Source: Chitinispirillaceae bacterium (lineage in GTDB: Bacteria; Fibrobacterota; Chitinivibrionia; Chitinivibrionales; Chitinispirillaceae). From it: a stretch of DNA of 9,591 nucleotides. Position numbers and translations under genes: made by a program. A model generated the notes under the pieces. The model searched no databases, had not been told where the DNA came from, and saw only the letters and a program-made list of their open reading frames with translations. Location of the stretch: contig JAFGOU010000243.1 in assembly GCA_016926315.1 (NCBI GenBank), positions 1 through 9,591 of the forward strand. Direction: 5' to 3'. Below, piece by piece: positions 1 through 4,938 of this stretch (position 1 is the first letter of the stretch; the number at the start of each line of letters is the position of its first letter).

Positions 1-1
1 G

Positions 2-829
2 AAAGGGATCAAAGACCCGGTCGGCATGTGCGGTGTGAGGCTCGAGACGCAGGTGCATATCATCACCGGCGCCGTGACGAGTGCGCAGAATATCTACCGC
101 AGCGTCGAAAAGGCCGGGCTGAAGGTCATCGACCTGGTGCTCGAACCGCTCGCATCGTGCTATGCAACGCTTGATAAAGACGAAAAAGAACTTGGTGTCG
201 CGCTCATCGACATGGGCGGCGGCACCACCGACGTCGCGATCTATTTCGACGAGAGCATCAGGCACACGGCGGTCGTGGGACTCGGCGGCAGGAATGTCAC
301 GAGCGACATTGCCATCGGCATCCGCACGCCGATCGAGCGGGCCGAAGAGATCAAAAAGAAGCACGGGTGTGCCTTCTCCGCTCTTGTCAAAGGCGCCGAC
401 TTCATCAGCGTTCCCGGGGTGGGCGGCCGGGAACAACGCGAGGTATCACGCAGCGTACTGGCGTCGATCATCGAGCCGCGGCTTGAGGAAATATTGTCGC
501 TAGCGCTGCGTGAGGTGAAGAAGACCGAATATGCGGAGATGCTCGGCGCAGGCATCGTGATTACGGGCGGCGGTGCGCTCATGGACGGCATCAAAGAGCT
601 CGCGGAAAAGGTGCTGGAGATGCCGGTCAAAATCGGAATCCCGGCCGGGTTCGGCGGGCTCACCGAGGCGGCAAAAACCCCGATTCACGCCACCGGCGTC
701 GGGTTGTGTCTGTACGCGATTGAGCAGGTGACGAAAAAACAGGGGAAGAGCAGGAAGCACTTGGGGGGCGAAGATTCGTTTAAAAGAATTCTTGATAAGA
801 TGAAAACCTGGGTGAAGGAGTTTTTTTAA
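2..829 (+). CDS. ftsA: Cell division protein FtsA, C-terminal 275 residues (5' end outside window)
   Basis: FtsA is an actin-like ATPase that tethers FtsZ to the inner membrane and recruits later division proteins. The reading frame is open from base 2, so the N-terminus and the first phosphate-binding motif lie outside the window. Visible hallmarks are the GIKDPVGMCGVRLE segment (the family has GI(K/R)xPVGxxGxRLE), the second phosphate loop IDMGGGTTDVA near nt 206-238, the segment VTSDIAIGIRTPIERAEEIK, and the adenosine-binding motif GIVITGGGALMDGI near nt 550-591. The protein ends in an amphipathic helix, KMKTWVKEFF, matching the FtsA membrane-targeting sequence. The TAA stop (827-829) overlaps a downstream ATG by one base. 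Its position immediately before ftsZ is the standard ftsA-ftsZ order. Family assignment is very secure. Any internal ATG in this fragment, such as the one at 26, is not the true start. Confidence 0.97.
   Translation, partial: KGIKDPVGMCGVRLETQVHIITGAVTSAQNIYRSVEKAGLKVIDLVLEPLASCYATLDKDEKELGVALIDMGGGTTDVAIYFDESIRHTAVVGLGGRNVTSDIAIGIRTPIERAEEIKKKHGCAFSALVKGADFISVPGVGGREQREVSRSVLASIIEPRLEEILSLALREVKKTEYAEMLGAGIVITGGGALMDGIKELAEKVLEMPVKIGIPAGFGGLTEAAKTPIHATGVGLCLYAIEQVTKKQGKSRKHLGGEDSFKRILDKMKTWVKEFF
815..820 (+). promoter_or_regulatory. Strong Shine-Dalgarno sequence inside the ftsA 3' end
   Basis: AAGGAG lies within the last codons of ftsA, followed by exactly 8 nt and then the ATG at 829, which overlaps the ftsA stop codon (TAATG). 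This is near-ideal SD geometry for starting a short ORF at 829. It could equally be a by-product of the Lys-Glu codons of the FtsA membrane-targeting helix. Confidence 0.4.
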
Positions 830-945
830 TGAGAGAAGGCAGAATTCAACATTCAGAATCCAGAATTACCGTTATGGAAACAAAGCGACGATATACCTAT
901 ACATTTCACTTATCCGGGAGGTTTTATGATTTTTCAGCTGGATGA
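829..945 (+). CDS. Possible 38-codon linking ORF between ftsA and ftsZ
   Basis: This short ORF begins with an ATG that shares its first base with the ftsA stop codon, has AAGGAG 8 nt upstream, runs across the whole ftsA-ftsZ gap including the ftsZ SD, and stops with TGA at 943-945, 17 nt inside ftsZ in another frame. The 38-residue product is basic, with no signal peptide, membrane helix or domain that I recognise. Part of it comes from a degenerate repeated stretch (CAGAATTCAA, CATTCAGAAT, CCAGAATTAC). If translated, its likelier role is carrying ribosomes across the gap to couple FtsA and FtsZ synthesis than making a working protein. Alternatively it is a chance ORF. Only the initiation geometry supports it. 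Confidence 0.25.
   Translation: MREGRIQHSESRITVMETKRRYTYTFHLSGRFYDFSAG
916..921 (+). promoter_or_regulatory. Ribosome binding site of ftsZ
   Basis: GGGAGG lies 4 nt upstream of the ATG at 926. The spacing is rather short, but the SD core is strong and fixes the FtsZ start. It gives an N-terminus of 15 residues before the first conserved strand ([12 protein letters not shown]), normal for the family. Confidence 0.65.
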
Positions 946-2269
946 GCAGTTCAACACGGTTGCCAAGATGAAGGTGATCGGGGTAGGGGGAGCCGGCGGC
1001 AATGCAATCAACCGCATGGTTGACGCCGGACTCAGCGGGGTTGAATTCATTTCGGTGAATACCGATGCCATGGCGCTTGAGAACAACCATGCGCCGCACC
1101 GGATACAGATCGGCGAACGGATTACCAAGGGACTCGGCGCCGGAGCCAATCCTGACATCGGACGCCAGGCAATGGAGGAGGATCGTGATAAAATCGCCAT
1201 GATGCTCGAAGGCTCGGACATGGTTTTCATCACGGGGGGAATGGGCGGCGGCACGGGTACGGGCGGCGCACCGGTGGTGGCGGAGATCGCCCGTGAAATG
1301 GACATCCTGACCGTGGCGATCGTCACGCGGCCGTTTTTGTTCGAAGGAAAGGTCCGCGACCGAAATGCGAAAAGAGGGATCGAGGACCTGAGCAGATCGA
1401 TCGATACGCTTATCGTGATCCCCAACCAGAAGCTCCTGACCATTGTTGACAACAAAACGCCTCTTATCGACGCATTCAAGACCGCCGATGACGTGCTGTA
1501 TCAGGCGACGAAGGGCATTTCCGACCTGATAGCGGTGCACGGCCTGGTCAATCTCGATTTTGCCGATGTCAAGACCATCATGCGGGGTATGGGAGAGGCG
1601 CTCATGGGTACCGGTTGCTGTGAAGGCGACCAGGAAAAGCGTGCGCTGATCGCGGCCGAATCGGCGATCCACAACCCGCTGCTCGATGACGTCTCCATCG
1701 CCGGCGCCAAGGGGATCCTCATCAACGTGACCGGCGGCACCGACATGACCCTTTATGACGTTTCGGAAGCGACGAGGGCGGTCAACGAAGCGGTGGGAGA
1801 AGACGTCGACACGAATATCATATTCGGCGCGGTCACCGATCCGACAATGAACGGAAAAATAAGGGTTACGGTAATCGCCACCGGATTCAACGATCAGAAC
1901 CTCGCCAGGAAACGCGAAGAGAACGCCTCCACGAAAATGGCGATCACTCTTCCCGGGCTTAAAAGAGGGCCCGATAAGAAGGTCGAACAGATGGCCATAC
2001 CGCTCCATATCCCGCAGCGGCAGGAGAAGGCCGAGGCCGCGGTCCCTGTCGAACCGGCTACAATGCCGCTTCCGGATGCCGCTGCCGGTGCTGAAGAGCC
2101 GGTGACCACCGCGGCTTCCTATTCATCGTCTCCCGTTGAGTTTCCGGCTTTTCTGAAGCCTGAAAACATGCGCAAGGAACCGCGGACCTATGTGTCCAAG
2201 GGGAGTGTCATCACCCAGTACGAGGACGATATGGATGTGCCGACATTCCTGCGAAAGCAGATGCAGTAA
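926..2269 (+). CDS. ftsZ: Cell division GTPase FtsZ
   Basis: FtsZ is the tubulin-like GTPase that polymerises at midcell to form the cytokinetic ring. The 447-residue protein is complete. The nucleotide-binding segment [16 protein letters not shown] is at residues 16-31, the tubulin signature GGGTGTG at 107-113, and the T7 synergy loop NLDFADVKT, whose aspartates complete the GTPase site of the neighbouring subunit, at 209-217. The core ends near residue 320 and is followed by a variable linker of about 110 residues rich in Ala, Pro and Glu. The conserved C-terminal peptide DVPTFLRKQ at 437-445, which binds FtsA and other partners, is intact. An oddity is a CCEGDQEKR segment at 231-239: after MGTG it is two residues longer than in E. 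coli or B. subtilis FtsZ and has two adjacent cysteines. The linker is longer than in E. coli FtsZ. Confidence 0.98.
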   Translation: MIFQLDEQFNTVAKMKVIGVGGAGGNAINRMVDAGLSGVEFISVNTDAMALENNHAPHRIQIGERITKGLGAGANPDIGRQAMEEDRDKIAMMLEGSDMVFITGGMGGGTGTGGAPVVAEIAREMDILTVAIVTRPFLFEGKVRDRNAKRGIEDLSRSIDTLIVIPNQKLLTIVDNKTPLIDAFKTADDVLYQATKGISDLIAVHGLVNLDFADVKTIMRGMGEALMGTGCCEGDQEKRALIAAESAIHNPLLDDVSIAGAKGILINVTGGTDMTLYDVSEATRAVNEAVGEDVDTNIIFGAVTDPTMNGKIRVTVIATGFNDQNLARKREENASTKMAITLPGLKRGPDKKVEQMAIPLHIPQRQEKAEAAVPVEPATMPLPDAAAGAEEPVTTAASYSSSPVEFPAFLKPENMRKEPRTYVSKGSVITQYEDDMDVPTFLRKQMQ

Positions 2270-2289
2270 GGGTTATTCATCCTTTCGAA

Positions 2290-2315
2290 GAGGGGTATTT
2301 CCCGGAGTACCCCTC
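2290..2315 (+). other. Perfect 8-bp stem-loop downstream of ftsZ
   Basis: GAGGGGTA (2290-2297) and TACCCCTC (2308-2315) are exact inverted repeats separated by a 10-nt loop, TTTCCCGGAG. The hairpin lies 20 nt after the ftsZ stop and 30 nt before the next start codon. No T-tract follows, so it is not a classical intrinsic terminator on either strand. It may stabilise the ftsZ mRNA 3' end, attenuate read-through, or be a protein-binding site. The pairing is seen directly. The function is unknown. Confidence 0.45.
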
Positions 2316-2345
2316 GTTCACCCTTTCCCGGCAAACGAGGGCACC

Positions 2346-2567
2346 ATGGGCGAATTGGAAGAACATCTTATCAGGCGGGCTATCAGGAAGCACAATAAGA
2401 TTTTCCCCTGCGCATGCAGGAAAAACCTGGAGTCATGTTTTACACGAGAGAAAGATCGTCTGCTTTTCTGGTACAATACCAAAGACCGGAGCACCCATGT
2501 TATCAGCGCGAGAATGATCTCCGACCGTCCGGTTTCGCGGCGCACGACCGCCAATCGGGTCGGATAG
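2346..2567 (+). CDS. Small uncharacterised cysteine-containing protein (73 aa)
   Basis: This frame is open further upstream into ftsZ, but the start at 2346 is preferred. It has GAGGG at 2337-2341, 4 nt before the ATG, and the sequence becomes protein-like there (MGELEEHLIRRAIRKHNKIF). The product is 73 residues, basic and probably cytoplasmic, with no signal peptide or membrane helix. It contains a cluster of cysteines at 22, 24 and 31 (PCACRKNLESCF), then an aromatic and charged stretch (LLFWYNTKDRSTHVI). Three cysteines plus His51 could bind a metal, but no known motif is matched. I do not recognise the family. The gene lies 76 nt after ftsZ and may be co-transcribed with it. Its stop is 10 nt from the stop of the convergent HIT gene. 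The alternation of hydrophobic and charged residues suggests a real protein, but this is a judgement by eye. Confidence 0.6.
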   Translation: MGELEEHLIRRAIRKHNKIFPCACRKNLESCFTREKDRLLFWYNTKDRSTHVISARMISDRPVSRRTTANRVG

Positions 2568-2577
2568 GGACGATCGC

Positions 2578-2922
2578 TCAGCCGGGCGGCCAGCTCAGTG
2601 TCCGCCCGCTCAGAATATGCACATGGATATGCGGCACGGTCTGACCCGCTTTTTCCCCGTAATTTATCACCAGGCGGTATCCTTCAAGATCGAGTTTCCT
2701 GTCGCGTACGACCGTGCCGATCGCGGCAAACAATCCGGGGAAAAACATCGTCTGGTTTTCCGGTACTTCGTGGACCCCGGCATAATGGCTTTTTGTCATC
2801 GCCAGGAGATGTACCGGAGCCTGCGGATTGATGTCTTTTATCACGATCGCATGATCGTCTTCGTATACCCTTTCGGCAGTGATCTCTTTCCTGCATATTT
2901 TACAGAAGATACACTCGGACAT
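2578..2922 (-). CDS. HIT-family (HinT-like) nucleotide hydrolase/transferase
   Basis: Histidine-triad proteins of the HinT branch hydrolyse purine nucleoside phosphoramidates and aminoacyl-adenylates in the cytoplasm. The 114-residue product has the family's normal length. It contains the N-terminal ECIFCKICRKEI segment (Cys4 and Cys7), the DINPQAPVHLLAMTKSHY region (residues 30-47), GYRLVINYGEKAGQTVPH (81-98) and the triad motif HIHVHIL (His98, His100, His102). His100 is the expected nucleophile. Cys4, Cys7, His46 and His98 could form the structural zinc site seen in some HIT proteins (inference). The open frame runs up to 3021, but the start at 2922 is chosen because an AAGGA-type SD precedes it with 8-nt spacing and it matches the family's N-terminus. 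It is convergent with the small protein at 2346 and divergent from the gene at 3162. Confidence 0.93.
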   Translation of the reverse strand: MSECIFCKICRKEITAERVYEDDHAIVIKDINPQAPVHLLAMTKSHYAGVHEVPENQTMFFPGLFAAIGTVVRDRKLDLEGYRLVINYGEKAGQTVPHIHVHILSGRTLSWPPG

Positions 2923-3060
2923 GCTGGCCGTCCTTTTCTGGTGTCTGAGGAGAGGCCGGGAATCGTGCCGATACCGCCCCATGGAAAAATTAATAATGCG
3001 CCGGGAGTGTGCAAGACTCATACGCCAGACCCTGTTTCAGCGCGCACGCTCTGATACCTG

Positions 3061-3068
3061 CCGGCCGG
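3061..3068. promoter_or_regulatory. CCGGCCGG palindrome next to a -35 box
   Basis: A perfect 8-bp palindrome ends two bases before the TTGACA hexamer of the promoter for the 3162 gene. The position would suit a regulator binding site. Short GC palindromes are common by chance in this GC-rich DNA, so support is weak. Confidence 0.15.
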
Positions 3069-3070
3069 AC

Positions 3071-3099
3071 TTGACAATAACCGGAGTTTGGGGTATTTT
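3071..3099 (+). promoter_or_regulatory. Sigma-70-type promoter for the 3162 gene
   Basis: A consensus -35 hexamer TTGACA (3071-3076), a 17-nt spacer and a TATTTT -10 hexamer (3094-3099, four of six consensus bases) lie 62 nt upstream of the ATG at 3162, in the divergent intergenic region 2923-3161. A 5' untranslated region of about 55 nt is predicted. It is the best promoter-like sequence I find in the window. It assumes a typical sigma-70 consensus, which some Bacteroidota do not use. Confidence 0.55.
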
Positions 3100-3161
3100 T
3101 AAAGAGATAGGCCGTTGGGCGAAACGTCCTGCTCATCAACGATCGTAGAGGCGAAATTATT

Positions 3162-4013
3162 ATGAAGTATGCATCGGTCACGTATCTGTTGGCTGCCATG
3201 CTGATGGTTTCTTTTTCCGCCGGTGTTCTGACGGTCAGCTCTCAACAGGTGGAGGAAGAGGAGCTCGATCTTCCTCCTATCGACGAGTCGCAATTCAGCG
3301 ATACACCATCGCCTACTCCGGCCGACCAGAAAAGTAAAACGCCGCTTCCTGATCTCGGTCCTGAACCGGAACTCGGTCCTGAACCGGAACTCGGTCCTGA
3401 ATCGGAACTCGGTCCTGAATCGGAGTTCAGCTATTCCGGGGGAAGCGATGCGCCGGTTCAGAATGCCATTATTGAAGGAGTCCAGATTTCGCCGGAGCCG
3501 GGTGACAAGCCTGATGAGAAAATCGTCAGCTGCTACTTTATTTTCAGGGACAAGCCTTCGAGCTATTTCTATGAAGTAAAAATGAAGGAAAAAAAGATTG
3601 TTTTCGAGTTCAACGACACCAGGGCAAGCGCCGCACCGGTTCCTTCTGTCGCGGAACCGCCCATCACCGGTTTTACCATAGAACAGCGCAAGGTCGATAT
3701 CAACAAAGACGTCCGCGGACTGAAGCCGGAATGGCACACGCAGATACGGGTTGTTTTTAAAGTCGATCATATACCGGAAATCCATGTCAACGATGAGTAT
3801 AATATCATCTCTTTCAGCTACAAATGGACGACCGACCCTGACAAGATAGACCGGTATATTGTCAAGGACAATACCAAAAAGATCATTTTCTGGTCAACCG
3901 GAGGAGTCGGTGTGGTTGGGGTTGCCGCGCTCGTGGCCTATTTTTTAAGGCCCGGTCCTGAGGTGATGGGCGAGATACCCATCAACGATCTTCCCTGGCG
4001 GCCGGATAAATAG
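3162..4013 (+). CDS. Uncharacterised exported protein with LGPE(P/S)E repeats and C-terminal membrane helix
   Basis: I do not recognise a named family. The 283-residue product begins with a probable signal peptide or anchor (MKYASVTYLLAAMLMVSFSAGV), followed by an acidic, Pro-rich, probably disordered segment (about 29-100). That segment contains four tandem six-residue units, LGPEPE twice and LGPESE twice, at 65-88. Residues about 100-222 look like an alternating beta-strand domain (KIVSCYFIFRDKPSSYFYEVKM, KKIVFEFNDT, WHTQIRVVFKVD, NIISFSYKW), somewhat resembling AMIN-type periplasmic beta domains, though I cannot confirm that. A glycine- and valine-rich transmembrane helix follows at about 241-262, then a 21-residue tail. 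The likely topology is a periplasmic body with a C-terminal inner-membrane anchor. The start is weakly supported: GAGG lies 10 nt upstream of the ATG. The gene has its own promoter and stands alone, 148 nt before the PASTA gene. Confidence 0.75.
   Translation: MKYASVTYLLAAMLMVSFSAGVLTVSSQQVEEEELDLPPIDESQFSDTPSPTPADQKSKTPLPDLGPEPELGPEPELGPESELGPESEFSYSGGSDAPVQNAIIEGVQISPEPGDKPDEKIVSCYFIFRDKPSSYFYEVKMKEKKIVFEFNDTRASAAPVPSVAEPPITGFTIEQRKVDINKDVRGLKPEWHTQIRVVFKVDHIPEIHVNDEYNIISFSYKWTTDPDKIDRYIVKDNTKKIIFWSTGGVGVVGVAALVAYFLRPGPEVMGEIPINDLPWRPDK
3354..3425 (+). repeat. Four tandem 18-bp coding repeats
   Basis: Unit CTCGGTCCTGAACCGGAA occurs four times without a gap. Copies 1 and 2 (3354-3371, 3372-3389) are identical. 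Copies 3 and 4 (3390-3407, 3408-3425) share a C-to-T change (Pro to Ser), and copy 4 has an additional silent A-to-G at its last base. The period is a multiple of three, so copy-number change would keep the reading frame. The near-identity suggests recent expansion by slippage or unequal recombination. Confidence 0.95.
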
Positions 4014-4060
4014 CGCCTGTTCGAAAAGTCCCCTTTAAGGATTGTCATACCGGCGAGAGA

Positions 4061-4085
4061 CAGAGAGCCCTGGTGGCAGGGTCTG
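4061..4085 (+). other. Imperfect hairpin upstream of the PASTA gene
   Basis: CAGA (4061-4064) pairs with TCTG (4082-4085), and CCCTG (4068-4072) pairs with CAGGG (4077-4081) around a GTGG loop, leaving a 3-nt GAG bulge on the 5' arm. It is followed by A6 rather than T's, so it is not an intrinsic terminator in the plus direction. In the minus direction the T-tract would precede the stem. It sits in the 148-nt gap after the 3162 gene, where no other clear signal is visible. It could be a leader structure of the downstream operon. Confidence 0.25.
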
Positions 4086-4161
4086 AAAAAATCCCCGGAA
4101 GCGATTCGTTTGTCCGCTTTTTACCATTGCCGGAATACTATTTTTTCATCGATACGATATC

Positions 4162-4938
4162 ATGAACCCGCAAAAACGATACACGATCTCGGTTCCGGTC
4201 CGTTCATTCTGGCTGATATATGTTCCGGTCGCTCTCGGCATAAGCGTAGCCGCACTGATCGGCGGAATAGTGTTCGCCGACAGCGTTGTGATGCCCCGTA
4301 TCGTCGGTATCGACCGCGGTATCGTTGTCGTCCCGGAGATTGCGGGTCTGCCGTTTGAACAGGGCAGGGAGACGCTGTTCAAGGCCGGGCTTTTAACGGA
4401 AATCAAGAGCCGGGAGTACCATTCCACTTTGCCGGTCAATTCCATCATCAGCCAGGTTCCTGATGCCGGAACAAAGGTGAAGAAAAGTCGAAGGGTCCTG
4501 GTGGTACTCAGTAAAGGAGAAGAATTCGCCGTGGTTCCCGACCTCATGAACATGACCGAGCGGCAGGCGCGCAGCGAGTTGAATAAGTTCGGATTCCAGG
4601 TGGGTGAGATCATCCGGACCTGGGACGACAGGCATGACCGAGACCTTGTCGTACGGACTGAGCCGTTTAACCGGACGACCATTTCCCGGGACATGAAGGT
4701 GAATATCGTCCTTTCCAAAGGGCCGAAACCGACCAGCGCTGAGATGCCCAATATCGTCGGCGAACCGATTGCCGAGGCAAAGAAAAAACTGGTGATGAGC
4801 GGGCTGAAGATCGGTAAAACGCTGTATAAGAATGATCACTCGCTGCTGCCGGGAACCGTGATCTCGCAGTCGATCCCTCCTGGTGACGATGTTCCGCTCG
4901 GGAGCGCCGTTGCTATAACCGTTTCCGTTATCCGATAA
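4162..4938 (+). CDS. Membrane-anchored protein with three PASTA domains
   Basis: PASTA domains are small extracytoplasmic modules that bind peptidoglycan stem peptides or muropeptides, best known from Ser/Thr kinases such as PknB and from penicillin-binding proteins. This 258-residue protein has a short basic cytoplasmic N-terminus, one transmembrane helix at about 17-39, and three consecutive PASTA repeats at about 55-119 (VVVPEIAGLPFEQGRETLFKAG), 122-187 (VVPDLMNMTERQARSELNKFG) and 193-257 (EMPNIVGEPIAEAKKKLVMSG). Each has the typical end pattern, e.g. ISQVPDAGTKVKKSRRVLVVLSKG. No kinase or transpeptidase domain is present. No SD is visible before the ATG, and no alternative ATG, GTG or TTG was found close upstream in frame. 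Its TAA stop overlaps the ATG of the TPR gene by one base, implying translational coupling. The most likely role is periplasmic, binding cell wall for the envelope genes downstream. Confidence 0.92.
   Translation: MNPQKRYTISVPVRSFWLIYVPVALGISVAALIGGIVFADSVVMPRIVGIDRGIVVVPEIAGLPFEQGRETLFKAGLLTEIKSREYHSTLPVNSIISQVPDAGTKVKKSRRVLVVLSKGEEFAVVPDLMNMTERQARSELNKFGFQVGEIIRTWDDRHDRDLVVRTEPFNRTTISRDMKVNIVLSKGPKPTSAEMPNIVGEPIAEAKKKLVMSGLKIGKTLYKNDHSLLPGTVISQSIPPGDDVPLGSAVAITVSVIR

Noticed and set aside
892..903. TATACC TATACA as a -10 element for ftsZ
   Set aside because: No acceptable -35 hexamer is found at 16-18 nt upstream, so it is not called as a promoter.
872..2008. 378-residue open frame on the minus strand opposite ftsZ
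   Set aside because: It lies wholly opposite the clearly coding ftsZ, has no recognisable domain, and is explained by GC-rich codon structure on the other strand.
2190..2345. N-terminal extension of the small cysteine protein into ftsZ
   Set aside because: It would overlap ftsZ by 80 nt. The translation before 2346 looks random, and an SD precedes the ATG at 2346.
2583..2608. 7-bp GC hairpin (CGGGCGG/CCGCCCG) at the end of the HIT gene as a bidirectional terminator
   Set aside because: It is inside the HIT coding sequence, the loop is 12 nt, and no T-tract follows on either strand.
2923..3021. N-terminal extension of the HIT protein to position 3021
   Set aside because: The extra 33 residues are basic and non-conserved, whereas the start at 2922 has a good SD and matches the family's N-terminus and length.
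3099..3785. 228-residue minus-strand frame with FRFRTEF repeats
   Set aside because: The repeat is the antisense reading of the 18-bp tandem repeat in the 3162 gene. There is no SD or family signature.
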